From Lachnospiraceae bacterium (GTDB lineage: Bacteria; Bacillota; Clostridia; Lachnospirales; Lachnospiraceae), in contig JAGBBW010000088.1 of NCBI GenBank assembly GCA_017938285.1, positions 1-52,401 of the forward strand: a stretch of DNA of 52,401 nucleotides. Direction: 5' to 3'. Of the stretch, positions 41,494 through 52,269 are shown in pieces. The notes beneath the pieces are model-generated. The model was not told the origin of the DNA. It did not search any database and saw only the letters and a list, made by a program, of their open reading frames with translations. Position 1 is the first letter of the stretch, and each line of letters begins with the position of its first letter. Both the position numbers and the translations under genes were made by a program.

Positions 41494-43842
41494 CTATTTA
41501 ATTGTATTATCCTTGCTGGTGCAGTTTTCGGAACTGGTCAGCCATACTTCCCTCTTTGGATAAGCACCTGCCACAGTATTTCCTGTAGCAGTGGTATCAT
41601 TGGACTGGCTGATGCGGATTCCGGCCAGAGTTTCTACGGTAGAAACTTCATTTCCTGTCACCTTGGAAGCCGGCGCCTGGTAAATCATAATGGAGATATC
41701 TGCAGTGCCGGAAACCTTGTTCTTATCAATTGTAGTCGCATCACAGCTGGTCGTTGCATAAATACCGTTCTTTGTAGTACCGGAAACTTCATTTCCACGG
41801 ATGGTACAGTTCTTGCTCTGGTATACATAAATTCCACAGCCTGCCACATCATGAATTTTGTTTTCCACAATTTCCACATACTCAGAAGCGTTTACATGGA
41901 TACCATTCTGGTCTGTTTCCTCACCCGGATTGGTAATTTCATTCTTTTCAATCACCGTCTTATTGTCTTTGCTTCCAGCTTCATAAATGGCAATACCATG
42001 CTTATTTGCTTCCTTCTGGGCATAGTCAGAAATTTTATTATTGCTGATTAATGCTCCGGTACTGCCGCTGGCAATCCAGATACCACAGCTTCCTGTCTTT
42101 GTTATCTTATTTTCCTTAATTTCTGCATTCAGGCTGTTCTTTTCCAGAATAATACCATAGCCTTCGGTATTTTCTATCGTATTTCCGCTCATCACCAGTT
42201 CTGAAACAGTCGTAGCAAAAATTCCATAGCGGATTGTTGTACTGATTTTGTTATTTTTTACGGTAATTCCGCTCATCGGCATACCTTCCGTTGCACTCAG
42301 ACGGATGGCATCACCATAGGTATCACTCTTAATTGTAACGTTGCTGATTGTATTATTTTCCAGTACAATATTCAGATTTTTCGGGTCCGCTGCTGCTTTT
42401 CCACTCAGTGGCTTAAAGTAAGCATCCTTTTTGGAATTGCCAAGTTCACTGTAAACTACAATACCACCGGCACAATTACTGATTTCGTTACCGGAAACCG
42501 TTGTATCCTTGTACTGGTACAGCTTAATCGCCACTTCTTCCATATCGTGGATTTTATTATTCTGGATTACGATACCTTCATGAAATACTCCCGCCACTGC
42601 TGTATGACTTCCAATCGCTCTGGAAAAATCATAAAACTCACAATTACGGATAGTTACGTTCTTGCAGGCAAGGTCATCCCACTTAATATTCTGGGAAGTC
42701 GGCACAATTTCCACACTATGGGCAATATCTAACTGTAATGCTTCTTTTGGATCACGAACGGAATCACCATCGTCACCATAGCCATGGAAGCTGCAGTTTT
42801 CCACCAGGGCATCCTTTACACCGGCCAGCACCACAAAATGGCCGCCTTCCGGAAGATTGGCAAATTCCGCATTTTTAATTGTAATATTGGAAGCATGAAT
42901 AAAACGGAAGGTTTCTGTTCCCTCTTTTCCATTCATTACTGCTTTAGAATCCCACAAACCACCATTAACCGTCACATTTTCACAGCCATCATAACCACCA
43001 TTATCGTTTAAAATACCGCTCTCTATCACAGCACCATAAATTCTGTTTTTATAAATTTCTGCACCTTCTGCCATAATCGTTGTGTTGGAATATACATATA
43101 ACGTACTGTCCAGATGATATTCCCCAGCAGGAAGGATTACAATCAGTTCATCATAACTGCCATACTGGTTCATGTCCAGTAAAGACTGGATAGAACGGGC
43201 AGAGTCCCCCGGATATGCTGATACCTCCTTCACATTCCGGTTCGGGTCCGGCGTCGGTGTAGCTGTCGGTGCCGGAGTTGGTGTGGATGTTGGCGTCGGG
43301 CTCGGTGTTGGACTCGGCGTCGGTGTTGGCGTGGACGTCGGCGTCGGGCTTGGTGTGGACGTCGGTGTCGGGCTTGGTGTGGATGTCGGCGTCGGGCTTG
43401 GTGTGGATGTCGGCGTCGGGCTTGGTTCGGCTGTTGGTTCTACCGTTGGCTCAGCTGTTGGTTCCACCGTTGGTTCGGCTGTCGGCTCCACGGTAGGTTC
43501 GGCTGTTGGTTCTACCGTTGGCTCGGCTGTCGGTTCTACCGTTGGCTCGGCTGTCGGTTCTACCGTTGGCTCGGCTGTCGGTTCCACCGTTGGCTCAGCT
43601 GTCGGTTCTACCGTCGGCTCGGCTGTTGGTTCTACCGTTGGCTCCACGGTCGGCTCGGCTGTTGGTTCCACGGTCGGTTCGGCTGTCGGTTCCACAGTTG
43701 GTTCGGCTGTTGGCTCCATCGTCACTGTCGGAGTACTGGTGGCTGTCACCACTGCTCCAGACTCTGTTTCCTGCGGTGTTCCACAGGCACACATGGCACA
43801 TACTGATGCTACCATTAAAATTTTCATTCCACGTTTTTTCAT
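41494..43842 (-). CDS. Beta-helix lipoprotein on an EPTA/EPTV repeat stalk
   Basis: 782 residues. The N-terminus [20 protein letters not shown] fits a lipoprotein signal with Cys at about position 20. Residues 43-138 are 24 tandem EPTA/EPTV tetrapeptides, followed by about four PSPTPTST units and more Pro/Thr sequence to about 192: a rigid, glycosylatable wall-spanning stalk. The rest (about 200-782) is a right-handed parallel beta-helix with many N-x-I and G-I-x-I repeats (for example [24 protein letters not shown]). Such folds are common in polysaccharide lyases, hydrolases and epimerases, but no catalytic set is obvious. The start is the ATG after GAGGAG. It lies 19 nt after paralogue 3, so it probably acts on or binds the same surface polymer. 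Confidence 0.8.
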   Translation of the reverse strand: MKKRGMKILMVASVCAMCACGTPQETESGAVVTATSTPTVTMEPTAEPTVEPTAEPTVEPTAEPTVEPTVEPTAEPTVEPTAEPTVEPTAEPTVEPTAEPTVEPTAEPTVEPTAEPTVEPTAEPTVEPTAEPTVEPTAEPSPTPTSTPSPTPTSTPSPTPTSTPSPTPTSTPTPTPSPTPSPTPTSTPTPAPTATPTPDPNRNVKEVSAYPGDSARSIQSLLDMNQYGSYDELIVILPAGEYHLDSTLYVYSNTTIMAEGAEIYKNRIYGAVIESGILNDNGGYDGCENVTVNGGLWDSKAVMNGKEGTETFRFIHASNITIKNAEFANLPEGGHFVVLAGVKDALVENCSFHGYGDDGDSVRDPKEALQLDIAHSVEIVPTSQNIKWDDLACKNVTIRNCEFYDFSRAIGSHTAVAGVFHEGIVIQNNKIHDMEEVAIKLYQYKDTTVSGNEISNCAGGIVVYSELGNSKKDAYFKPLSGKAAADPKNLNIVLENNTISNVTIKSDTYGDAIRLSATEGMPMSGITVKNNKISTTIRYGIFATTVSELVMSGNTIENTEGYGIILEKNSLNAEIKENKITKTGSCGIWIASGSTGALISNNKISDYAQKEANKHGIAIYEAGSKDNKTVIEKNEITNPGEETDQNGIHVNASEYVEIVENKIHDVAGCGIYVYQSKNCTIRGNEVSGTTKNGIYATTSCDATTIDKNKVSGTADISIMIYQAPASKVTGNEVSTVETLAGIRISQSNDTTATGNTVAGAYPKREVWLTSSENCTSKDNTIK
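43429..43716. repeat. Minisatellite: 24 tandem 12-bp units encoding EPTA/EPTV
   Basis: 288 bp of in-frame 12-bp units, mostly alternating in pairs (24-bp period), with one EPTV-EPTV pair out of phase. A second array of 24-bp units encoding PSPTPTST follows at about 43330-43428. Units differ mainly at synonymous positions. Copy number could change by slippage or recombination without a frameshift, altering stalk length. Confidence 0.95.
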
Positions 43843-43861
43843 CTGAACACTCTCCTCTGTT

Positions 43862-46375
43862 TTATTCCTGTTGTCCCCTGGACAGAAGCGCTTCAAACTG
43901 CGCCACTGCCTCTTTGTTGTATTCCCCATAATCCACGGCCAGCCGTTTGGGAACCAATCCCTTCACGCAGGCCAGAAGCCCCTGATAAATACCTTCTTCA
44001 CTGTTCTCTACCAGCAGTCCGCCATGCTCCCTCATAAAAGCTCCCGGTCCTTCCAGATCCGTACTGAAACACGGCACTCCGAGAATATCCGCCTCCACCA
44101 GCACCAGTCCGAAGCCTTCATAAAAAGAAGACAGCACCAGCCCGTCACACTGCTTTAACAGTGGATACGGGTTGGACATATACCGTATAACCACGATATC
44201 ATCCGCACAGTCTGTCTGTTCTGCCCACGCCACGGTTGTCTGGTACAAATCACCATATCCGCCTACAATAAACAGGCAGGTATCCGGTTCTGCCCGATGC
44301 AGACGTTCAAATGCCTTTATCAGACGTTCATGTCCCTTTTCCGGTGAAAAACGTCCAATCGTTATCAGCTTCTTTCTGGACGAAGCAAGAAGCTCCCGAA
44401 TCCGTGACTCTGGCATATTATAAACCGTAGCAGTGTCAAAAACAAGTTCTTTTTCCGCTAATTCCACGATTCTTCCCGTATCAATCACATTTTTGCAGAT
44501 GGAAATCTCTGCTTTGTCACAAATCCGTTTTGTCACCGGAACCATGCCTTCTGTTACTGCTGCCACCGCATCATAGGTTTCATAGGCATACTGAAGCAGC
44601 CTCTTATCAATTTTCTTTAAAACATCACTTTCCCGCTCCATGTCACTGTGCACAAAAATTGTCCGGCGGCATGGCATGGCGGCCATCGTCATCATCATTT
44701 CCGGTACATAACCAATATACTGGATTACCTGGTCCACCCGGCAGCTTCCAAAAAGTCTCTGCCGTTCCCGGACACCATACCGCTCCAATATTGGCTGAAT
44801 CCGCTTAAAAGAAGGTTTCCGGAACAGTTTCCATGCCGCATACGGCACAAATTCCACAAGAGTCATACTCTCTGCCCGGTAAAAACCAAGATAGGACACC
44901 TTCTCAGGAAGCACTTTAATAACCTCCTGATTACCCTTTACATCATTCATCCGGTAAATCACATAAAAGTTATACTTTGTGTGGTCCAGACGGCGCAGCA
45001 GATTCACTGCTGCCGTGGTAATGCCATTCTTTTCAAAGCCGCCGATAAACAGAACTACATTTGGTTTTCCATTGTCCGGCACGGACTGCTCCTGAATCAG
45101 CCTGTCCACATTTTTTTCTGCTTTTCTCCCGCTGCCGGAGAATTCCATTTCTCCACAAATGCCAGAAACATTCTTCCCGACACTTTCGAGAAACACCCGG
45201 CTGCACAATGCCGCTGTCACACCTTTCCGGTCATACGGACAGAATTTCTCCAGAAATTCTGCATCTTCATACTGCTTTGGACGCTTTAATTCCTCTGCCA
45301 GTTCTTTGACCGAATACACCTGTGGAAACGGCAGTTCCTCTAATGGGAAATAAAATCCCCGGTCTTTTTCATACTCCTCCCGGTCATAAGGAAACAAAAT
45401 TATTTTCCGCCTGGTCACCGCATAGTCGAAAAACACACTGGAATAATCCGTCACCAGCACATCCACGGCATTCAGAAACTCATACGTATCATACTCTGCC
45501 GGAAATGCTTCGAGATGACGATAACCGGATAATTCCATGCTTTCCATTGTCATCTGGTGCAGCTTGACAAAGCACTTCTGATGGTCCAGAAGCAGCCCGT
45601 CCAGCTCCCGTAACATCCTCTGCAGCTGTTCTCTCTGACTGCTGCCCTCCACGGTTTCCATGGTCCCCCGCCAGGTCGGAAGAAATGCAATGGTCTGTTT
45701 CTCCCCAAAGCCTTCTGCCCTGCGGATTTCCTCCCGCCGCTTCTCATCCAGCAGCCGTTCATTCCGGGGATATCCGGTCAGTAAAAGCCTGGTCTTTGCC
45801 AGATTGGAAAGCATGTAATCCCGCACCAGCACATCCCTTGTAAACTCATTCGGGCAGAGCAGATAATCCGCGTCCAGAAAATTCCTCTGGACATTTCCTA
45901 TCATGGCATAGTCTGATTTCACCTGCCGCCCCAGCGTTTTTAGCGGCGTTCCGTGCCAGGTATTTAGGTACACCTGCTCCGGCCGCTTGATAAACGAAAA
46001 ATGAAAGCTGACCTCCGTCACCAGAAATTTAGCTGTAGCCAGCACCTTAAAATATTCTCTTGTTCCAAAGGCAAGCACCTTTACCCGGTTCATACCTTTC
46101 CGTCGCAGATACTGCTTTCTCGTGTGTAACGTCTCTTTTTTTCCAGAAAGGCAGATGTGAAACTTCTGATACGCTGTATTGCTGCAAAGTTCTTCCAGAA
46201 TTGCCGCAATATTATCCGTTGGATTTGCCCCATCCAGAGACTCCAGTAAAATCACGTTCTCCTCCACCGGGCAATGCTCCCGGTACCAGATGTAGCGGGT
46301 GCGGAAATAGAGTTCCGGACGCAGCTTTGCTCCATATTTCGTTGCTTTTTTCCATAAGGTGCGGATACCTGCCAT
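43862..46375 (-). CDS. CDP-glycerol glycerophosphotransferase-GT4 glycosyltransferase fusion (paralogue 3)
   Basis: 837 residues, first gene of the locus. The TagF-like domain keeps [13 protein letters not shown] (His141), FVKLHQMT and [14 protein letters not shown]. The GT4 half has [28 protein letters not shown] and [20 protein letters not shown]. Compared with paralogue 1 it has an extra segment at the domain junction (about 395-425, rich in Gly/Ser/Lys). Both catalytic halves look intact. The product likely acts at the inner membrane face on a lipid-linked or membrane-bound acceptor. The RBS is AGGAAAGG. A good promoter lies 35-65 nt upstream, divergent from parE. Confidence 0.85.
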   Translation of the reverse strand: MAGIRTLWKKATKYGAKLRPELYFRTRYIWYREHCPVEENVILLESLDGANPTDNIAAILEELCSNTAYQKFHICLSGKKETLHTRKQYLRRKGMNRVKVLAFGTREYFKVLATAKFLVTEVSFHFSFIKRPEQVYLNTWHGTPLKTLGRQVKSDYAMIGNVQRNFLDADYLLCPNEFTRDVLVRDYMLSNLAKTRLLLTGYPRNERLLDEKRREEIRRAEGFGEKQTIAFLPTWRGTMETVEGSSQREQLQRMLRELDGLLLDHQKCFVKLHQMTMESMELSGYRHLEAFPAEYDTYEFLNAVDVLVTDYSSVFFDYAVTRRKIILFPYDREEYEKDRGFYFPLEELPFPQVYSVKELAEELKRPKQYEDAEFLEKFCPYDRKGVTAALCSRVFLESVGKNVSGICGEMEFSGSGRKAEKNVDRLIQEQSVPDNGKPNVVLFIGGFEKNGITTAAVNLLRRLDHTKYNFYVIYRMNDVKGNQEVIKVLPEKVSYLGFYRAESMTLVEFVPYAAWKLFRKPSFKRIQPILERYGVRERQRLFGSCRVDQVIQYIGYVPEMMMTMAAMPCRRTIFVHSDMERESDVLKKIDKRLLQYAYETYDAVAAVTEGMVPVTKRICDKAEISICKNVIDTGRIVELAEKELVFDTATVYNMPESRIRELLASSRKKLITIGRFSPEKGHERLIKAFERLHRAEPDTCLFIVGGYGDLYQTTVAWAEQTDCADDIVVIRYMSNPYPLLKQCDGLVLSSFYEGFGLVLVEADILGVPCFSTDLEGPGAFMREHGGLLVENSEEGIYQGLLACVKGLVPKRLAVDYGEYNKEAVAQFEALLSRGQQE

Positions 46376-46411
46376 TGCTTTTTGCCTTTCCTGTTTTACT
46401 CATTAAACTAT

Positions 46412-46440
46412 AGTATACCTTTTTTCTTGCTCCAATGCAA
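46412..46440 (-). promoter_or_regulatory. Promoter of the polymer locus
   Basis: On the minus strand TTGCAT (46440-46435), a 17-nt spacer and TATACT (46417-46412). An inverted repeat CTTGC/GCAAG overlaps the -35 box. It is divergent from the parE promoter nine bases away. Confidence 0.65.
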
Positions 46441-46448
46441 GTTTTTCA

Positions 46449-46478
46449 TTGAAAAACCGAACAAAAGTATGCTATACT
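46449..46478 (+). promoter_or_regulatory. Promoter of parE
   Basis: TTGAAA (46449-46454), an 18-nt spacer and TATACT (46473-46478). The start would be near 46485, about 50 nt before the parE ATG. Confidence 0.65.
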
Positions 46479-46535
46479 AAAAGTTAGCGACACGATTTAT
46501 AAGAATAAAACCAACAGAACTTTCAGGAGGATTGC

Positions 46536-48485
46536 ATGGAACAATATAATGGCAGTCAGATTGTGGTTTTAGAAGGTCTGGAAGCGGTCAGAAAGCGTCC
46601 CGGTATGTACATCGGAAGCACCGGCTCCAGAGGTCTGCACCACCTGATCTGGGAAATCTTAGACAATGGTATTGATGAACATCTGGCGGGCTTCTGCTCC
46701 CGGATTGATATAACCTTACAAAAAGATGGTGGCATCTGCATTACCGACCACGGTCGTGGTGTGCCGGTGGACATCCATCCGACCAAAAAAATCCCAACCG
46801 TCCGGGTAGTTTACACGATTCTGCACGCCGGAGGTAAATTCGGCAGCGGCGTATACAAGGTTTCCGGTGGTCTTCATGGCGTTGGTGCTTCGGTAGTCAA
46901 CGCCCTTTCCACAAAAATGGTTGTAGAAGTAAAAAAGGACGGCAAAGTATACCGGGATACTTACGAAAACGGTGGACACCCGACCACAGAACTGGAAGAC
47001 GGTCTGCTGCCAGTGGTAGGCAAATGTGCCAAATCCGACACCGGAACCAAAGTACTTTTCTATCCGGACCCATCCATTTTTGAAACCGTGGAATTTAAGC
47101 CGGATATTATTACCAAGCGCTTAAAAGAGTCTGCCTTCCTGAATAAAGGTCTGACCCTGTACTTTAAAGATGAGAAAAACGGAACCGAAGTGACCTTTCA
47201 TGAAGAAGAAGGTATCAAGAGCTTCGTTTCCCACATTACAAAAACCGCTATGAAGGACGCAGAAAACATGAAACTTCTGCTGCCGGAACCGGTTTATGTG
47301 GAAGGCACCAGCGGCGACATTGAAGTGGAAGTTGCCTTTACCTACACCAACTCCTACCAGGAGCAGATTAACGCCTACTGTAACCGTATCAACGTGGTAG
47401 ACGGCGGTACTCTGGTGACCGGTTTCAAAAACGCCCTGACCCGCATTATGAATAAATACGCCAGGGAGCTTGGCGTTTTAAAGGACAAGGATGAAAACTT
47501 TGACGGTAAGGATATCCGTAATGGTCTGGTTTCCATCGTTTCCATCAAGCACCCGGACCCGCAGTTTGAAGGCCAGACCAAGACAAAGCTGGGCAATACA
47601 GACGCCAAAAGTGCGGTAGATGATGTATTTGCCGCTGAGGTTACCAGATACTTTGACAAAAACATCGAGGAGCTTCGTGCCATTTTAGACAACACCATGA
47701 AGTCCTACAATGCCAGAAAGGCCGGAGACAAGGCAAGAAACGCCATCTTAAAGCAGTTAAACGATGTGGATACCCGGAGCAAGCTTGCCTCCTGCTCCTC
47801 CAAAAAACCGGAGGAATGTGAAATTTACATTGTCGAGGGTGATTCCGCCGGCGGTACGGTAAAAACCGCCCGCAGCCGTAAAACCCAGGCCGTGCTGCCT
47901 CTGCGTGGTAAAATTTTAAACGTAGAAAAGGCTCCTCTGGAAAAGATTTTAGTAAACAAAGAAATCCAGACCATGATTGCCTCCTTTGGCTGTGGTATTG
48001 GCGATGATTTTGATATCAGCAAGCTCCGCTATGACAAGATTATTATCCTGACCGATGCCGACGTGGACGGTGCCCATATCAGCACCCTGCTGCTGACTTT
48101 CTTCTACCGCTTTATGCCGGAGCTTATCATGGAAGGAAAAGTGTACCGGGGACTGCCGCCACTTTACAAGGTGGACTATGAAGCTTCCGGCAAGGGAAAG
48201 AAAGCAAAACAGTCCCAGTACCTGTTCAACGACTTCGAACTGGAAAAATTCCGTAAAGAGGGACACAAAATCCTGGCTCTGCAGCGTTATAAAGGTCTTG
48301 GTGAAATGGACGCTGACCAGTTATGGGAAACTACCCTGAATCCGGAAAGCCGTATTCTGGCGCAGGTTTCCATTTCAGATACGGTGGAAGCAGACGAAGT
48401 AACTTCGCTATTGATGGGCAGTGCTGTACCGCCAAGACGGGCGTTTATTGTGGAGGAAGCAAAATATGCGAAGCTGGATGTGTAA
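46536..48485 (+). CDS. parE: DNA topoisomerase IV subunit B (type IIA, GyrB-like)
   Basis: 649 residues. The GHKL ATPase shows ILDNGIDEHLAGF, DHGRGVPVDIHP and SGGLHGVGASVVNAL; the transducer has the FEGQTKTKLGN loop; the TOPRIM metal site shows EGDSAGG and DADVDGAHI. It hydrolyses ATP to drive strand passage by the A subunit. parE versus gyrB cannot be settled by motif alone. I choose parE because the partner A subunit lacks an evident GyrA box, and gyrBA normally sits near dnaA/recF. The RBS is AGGAGG. It is the first gene of a three-gene plus-strand operon. Confidence 0.85.
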   Translation: MEQYNGSQIVVLEGLEAVRKRPGMYIGSTGSRGLHHLIWEILDNGIDEHLAGFCSRIDITLQKDGGICITDHGRGVPVDIHPTKKIPTVRVVYTILHAGGKFGSGVYKVSGGLHGVGASVVNALSTKMVVEVKKDGKVYRDTYENGGHPTTELEDGLLPVVGKCAKSDTGTKVLFYPDPSIFETVEFKPDIITKRLKESAFLNKGLTLYFKDEKNGTEVTFHEEEGIKSFVSHITKTAMKDAENMKLLLPEPVYVEGTSGDIEVEVAFTYTNSYQEQINAYCNRINVVDGGTLVTGFKNALTRIMNKYARELGVLKDKDENFDGKDIRNGLVSIVSIKHPDPQFEGQTKTKLGNTDAKSAVDDVFAAEVTRYFDKNIEELRAILDNTMKSYNARKAGDKARNAILKQLNDVDTRSKLASCSSKKPEECEIYIVEGDSAGGTVKTARSRKTQAVLPLRGKILNVEKAPLEKILVNKEIQTMIASFGCGIGDDFDISKLRYDKIIILTDADVDGAHISTLLLTFFYRFMPELIMEGKVYRGLPPLYKVDYEASGKGKKAKQSQYLFNDFELEKFRKEGHKILALQRYKGLGEMDADQLWETTLNPESRILAQVSISDTVEADEVTSLLMGSAVPPRRAFIVEEAKYAKLDV

Positions 48486-48510
48486 TTTGAAATTACAGAG
48501 GTGAAAATAT

Positions 48511-48828
48511 ATGGATGGCAAAACAACCATAAAATACTTGCAGACTTATATAAAAGAAAAGGATTATCAGCCTGAATTGTTGAAGGATTATTTTCTGAAG
48601 CTGTCCGAAGAGGTTGGAGAACTTTCCCGTGCTATGAGAAAAGGTCTGAAAGCCCCAAACAGTAATGACATCAAAGGCACAATAGACGAAGAATTATGGG
48701 ATGTCATTTATTACGCTTTAGCCATTGCAAACATATATGATATTGATATGGAACAGGTAATTAAAGTTAAATCAGAAATGAACGAAAGCAGATATCCTTC
48801 CAACGTTACATTTGAAGAAGGAAGATAA
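48511..48828 (+). CDS. MazG-like nucleotide pyrophosphohydrolase
   Basis: 105 residues. The helical EExxE motif (SEEVGELSRAM, about residues 30-40) and the second acidic pair in EELWDVIYYALAIAN (about 60-75) form the metal site of all-alpha NTP pyrophosphatases. These enzymes clear non-canonical or excess NTPs or lower (p)ppGpp precursors. The RBS is GAGG. It is inserted between parE (25 nt) and parC (36 nt), so it is probably co-transcribed with topoisomerase IV. The substrate is unknown. Confidence 0.8.
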   Translation: MDGKTTIKYLQTYIKEKDYQPELLKDYFLKLSEEVGELSRAMRKGLKAPNSNDIKGTIDEELWDVIYYALAIANIYDIDMEQVIKVKSEMNESRYPSNVTFEEGR

Positions 48829-48864
48829 CTCCCACATTACCCCTTAATATAAAGGAGAACCATA

Positions 48865-51111
48865 ATGAAAACCACAACCACAGAGCAGCTTATCCAGCTG
48901 GATTTTGCGGAGGAAATGAAAACCTCCTTCCGTGACTATGCCGTCAGCGTTATCGTGGACCGTGCCCTTCCGGACATCCGTGACGGTTTAAAGCCGGTAC
49001 AGCGAAGAATTTTATATGCCATGACCGAACTTGGTCTGGACCCAAAAAAACCGCACAGAAAAAGCGCCCGTATCGTTGGTGACACCATGGGTAAGTACCA
49101 CCCTCATGGTGACTCTTCCATTTACGATGCCCTGGTACATATGTCCGAGGACTTTTCCCTGTCCATTCCACTGATTGACGGTCACGGAAACTTCGGTTCC
49201 CTGGACGGTGACTCTGCCGCCGCCATGCGATACACCGAAGCACGACTGTCCGAGGGTGCCATGACCATGCTGGACCATCTGGAAAAGGGACTGGTAGACT
49301 TTATTCCGAACTTTGACAACAGCGAACAGGAGCCGACCGTACTGCCTGCCATGCTGCCAAACCTGTTAATCAACGGCACCACCGGCATTGCAGTTGGTAT
49401 GGTTACCAACGTACCACCCCATAATCCAGGCGAAGTCATTGACGGTGCCATGGCCTACATTGACAATCCGGACATCACTCTGGAGGAGCTGATGACGTAT
49501 ATTCCGGGACCGGATTTTCCGACCGGCGGCCAGATTATTAACGCAGAAGCCCTGCCTGCCATCTATGCTACCGGCGAAGGTAAATTAAAGGTCCGCGCCA
49601 CAGCCCAAATTGAAGCCGCTGACCACGGCAAGAAAAATATTGTCATTACTGAAATACCTTATACCAGTGCCGGCAACAAAACCCGTCTGGTGGAGAGCAT
49701 TGTGGACCTGATGAAGGACAAGGTATTCGAAGAAATCAACGATGTCCGGGACGAATCCTCCAAAGATGTACGTATCGTCATCGAAGTAAAACGTGACCGT
49801 GATGCGGAAAACCTGCTGAATGGCTTATATAAAAAGACCGGACTGGAGGATACCTACTCCGTCAATATGCTGGCGGTCAAAGACCAGCAGCCAATCATTT
49901 TCGATTTAAAGACCATGTTAAAAGAATTTCTGGAATTCCAGGAACTTCTTTACACAAGAGAATACCAGCACCTGCTTGCCAAGGCAACTGACCGTCTGGA
50001 AATTGTGGGTGGTTTAATCCGTGCTACGGATGTCATCGACCTGATTATCGAAATCCTGCGGGGCAGTACCTCTGTCAAACAGGCCAAAGGCTGTTTAACA
50101 AACGGTGACATCACCGACATCAAATTTAAGTCCGAGGCTTCCAAAAAGCAGGCTTCCACTCTGGATTTTACAGAACGTCAGGCAGATGCCATCCTTGCCA
50201 TGCCATTAAGCAAATTAATCGGTCTGGAAATCATGAAGCTGCATGAAGAAAGCGATACACTGCTCAAAAACATAGAGAACTATAAAAAAATTCTTGGCTC
50301 CACCAAAGAACTGCACAAGGTTATCAAAAAGCAGTTAAAGGAATTCAAGCAGAAATTTGACCAGCCAAGACGCACCGTAATCAGTCAGGTTACCACCTCC
50401 AACTATGTGGTAGAAGAAAAAATTGAGGATATTTACATCCTCATTGACAAGTTTGGCTACACCAAATCCTGCGATGCTTCCACGATTGCCAGAATAGGCG
50501 AGGAGACCCTGAAGGACTTCCCTTATACTATCAAGATGAAGAACACGGACAAGCTCTGCGTCTTCACCGCTGAGGGCAATCTGTACCAGGTCAAGGCTTC
50601 TGCCATTCCAAAAGGCAGACCAAAGGACAAGGGCGTACTAATTCACACCTTATGCAAAGTCGGAAAAGAAGATATTATCCTGTATGCCGGTTTTGAGGAA
50701 TTATTTGATTCCCAGTTATTGTTTGTTACAAAATCCGGTTATATCAAGCTGGTATCCGGTATTGAATTCGACACAAACCGCAGCCAGGTCAATACAACCA
50801 AGCTGGATGACGGCGATTTAATTGTCGGTCTGACCGTACTCTCCGGTGCGGATGCCGTATCCGGCGAACAGAAAGTCATTATTTACACAGCTGCGGGACT
50901 TTCCTTAGGCTTCCCACTGGATGAAGTACCGGAGCTTAAAAAGGCAAGCCGGGGCGTTAAGGGTATCGCGTTGGAAAAGGACGACACCGTAGCATATGCA
51001 ACAAGCGTCGGACCAGAAGAAGAAACCTTTACTTACCGTGGCAGGGAATATTCTGCAAAGAAAGTACGTAGCAGAAAACGTGGCGCAAAGGGACAGAAAG
51101 CGACACTGTAG
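48865..51111 (+). CDS. parC: DNA topoisomerase IV subunit A (type IIA, GyrA-like)
   Basis: 748 residues. The breakage-reunion domain contains the catalytic Tyr123 in [10 protein letters not shown] and the quinolone region [13 protein letters not shown] with Ser84 and Asp88, both the sensitive-type residues. The C-terminal beta-pinwheel is short (about 500-748). The GyrA box QRRGGKG is not evident; only RKRGAKG occurs at the extreme C-terminus. That favours ParC over GyrA. With ParE it decatenates daughter chromosomes. The RBS is AAAGGAG. Confidence 0.85.
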   Translation: MKTTTTEQLIQLDFAEEMKTSFRDYAVSVIVDRALPDIRDGLKPVQRRILYAMTELGLDPKKPHRKSARIVGDTMGKYHPHGDSSIYDALVHMSEDFSLSIPLIDGHGNFGSLDGDSAAAMRYTEARLSEGAMTMLDHLEKGLVDFIPNFDNSEQEPTVLPAMLPNLLINGTTGIAVGMVTNVPPHNPGEVIDGAMAYIDNPDITLEELMTYIPGPDFPTGGQIINAEALPAIYATGEGKLKVRATAQIEAADHGKKNIVITEIPYTSAGNKTRLVESIVDLMKDKVFEEINDVRDESSKDVRIVIEVKRDRDAENLLNGLYKKTGLEDTYSVNMLAVKDQQPIIFDLKTMLKEFLEFQELLYTREYQHLLAKATDRLEIVGGLIRATDVIDLIIEILRGSTSVKQAKGCLTNGDITDIKFKSEASKKQASTLDFTERQADAILAMPLSKLIGLEIMKLHEESDTLLKNIENYKKILGSTKELHKVIKKQLKEFKQKFDQPRRTVISQVTTSNYVVEEKIEDIYILIDKFGYTKSCDASTIARIGEETLKDFPYTIKMKNTDKLCVFTAEGNLYQVKASAIPKGRPKDKGVLIHTLCKVGKEDIILYAGFEELFDSQLLFVTKSGYIKLVSGIEFDTNRSQVNTTKLDDGDLIVGLTVLSGADAVSGEQKVIIYTAAGLSLGFPLDEVPELKKASRGVKGIALEKDDTVAYATSVGPEEETFTYRGREYSAKKVRSRKRGAKGQKATL

Positions 51112-51160
51112 AAGCTTGTATTTTTCAGATTTTCAAAAAAATTCTAACAATATAAAATTT

Positions 51161-51202
51161 CAGCGGCTGGGGCAAAATGTAACGTTCCCTCAGCCGCTGT
51201 AT
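51161..51202. terminator. Bidirectional terminator between parC and hipA
   Basis: CAGCGGCTG and CAGCCGCTG pair perfectly, and the stem extends by GGG with TCCC, one of the pairs being G-U. T/A-rich tails lie on both sides. It serves parC and the convergent hipA fragment. Confidence 0.85.
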
Positions 51203-51230
51203 TATTTTATGCAACTAATGATCATACCCT

Positions 51231-52269
51231 TTATCTCCGTATGTCAACCAAAAAATCCTTCAGCTCACATTCCACTATCTCACGAATTTCTTCTGCTATC
51301 TTCAACAGTTTTGTCTTTGACAAACCTGTTGCTTTTCCTACTGCCACAAGTTCCTCTACCCCTGGATTTCGCCCATTACCATCAATACAGGTTGCATGTT
51401 CTCCACCAATGGAATTGCTATAGGTTAAATCATACGCTGGTGTCAGTTGCCACCGCCCCTCCTGCTCCCCATAAAAATAGGAAAAATTTTTCGAGTGGTC
51501 ATCACGGTTATGAGCAAATACATTAAAGCACATTCTGCGGTATAATTCTTCCATTTGCCGGGTATCTCTGGTCAAAATATATGTCAGCTTCATCAAATCA
51601 TGATAGTCCAGATTCGGTATCCGGTGGGATGTTTCTAAAAGTCCGCTGGCCGTTATCATATGAACCCTTCTTCCATTCCTACGATCAAATCTCTTACATC
51701 CAAAATACCCCTCACCTTTTCCTGACGGAAACAACTGTACCTCTGGCACATCAATTCCACAGGAAGCGGCACACTTCATATAGCAATACTCTTCCTTTCC
51801 AATAGAGGTACTATCATAAGGAGATGGGAATTTCACCATCCATGGTTCATCCTCTATCTTCACTAATACCTTGGGCCTTGCTCCACCAGGCGAACCGCCT
51901 AACTGAAATAATTCGTCCAGATTTGCATAATCTTTTTTTTCAAATACAAGTTCACATTCTCTGGCCAACTGCTCTAAATCAAAATATTCCTTTTCCTCTG
52001 TCGGCCATAATTCCGGTACATACTCCAAAGCTCCCATTCCACTGCTTCCTACAATGCCAAGACGGGTAATGGAACCAACGGAGGCTGGCTGTATCGACTT
52101 TGACAACAGCATTCGGTCTACCAGCAGCCTGCCCCATCCATCCGGAAGACTGTCCGAAAACACACCAAACAACCCTTCAAAAACATCCGACTTCGGAACA
52201 AATACCCTATCCTCCAAAGGCAGACTGAATGGACTGATGGAAAAGCCATCCTGCAACCAGTTGGACTTA
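51231..52269 (-). pseudogene. HipA-type Ser/Thr kinase, 5' end lost to an IS insertion
   Basis: About 345 codons remain. They hold the kinase body: the Gly-rich GGSPGGARPKVLVKI (ATP loop and Lys), PWMVKFPSP, the catalytic loop VFAHNRDDHSKNFSYF with its Asp and Asn, and the metal loop TPAYDLTYS. HipA proteins phosphorylate targets such as GltX and are toxins of type II modules with HipB. The frame runs upstream through NWLQDGFSISP, then reaches a stop at the IS terminus. About 40-50 residues of the N-terminal beta domain are missing. Possible starts inside the remnant (TTG at 52256) have no good RBS. No HipB gene is visible here. Confidence 0.8.

Noticed and set aside
43260-43720. CRISPR-like array
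   Set aside because: Units are contiguous 12/24-bp coding repeats with no spacers.
43172-43846. 224-residue Gly/Val-rich plus-strand ORF
   Set aside because: It is the antisense of the EPTA/EPTV repeat; its low-complexity [11 protein letters not shown] composition is a by-product of the minus-strand repeats.
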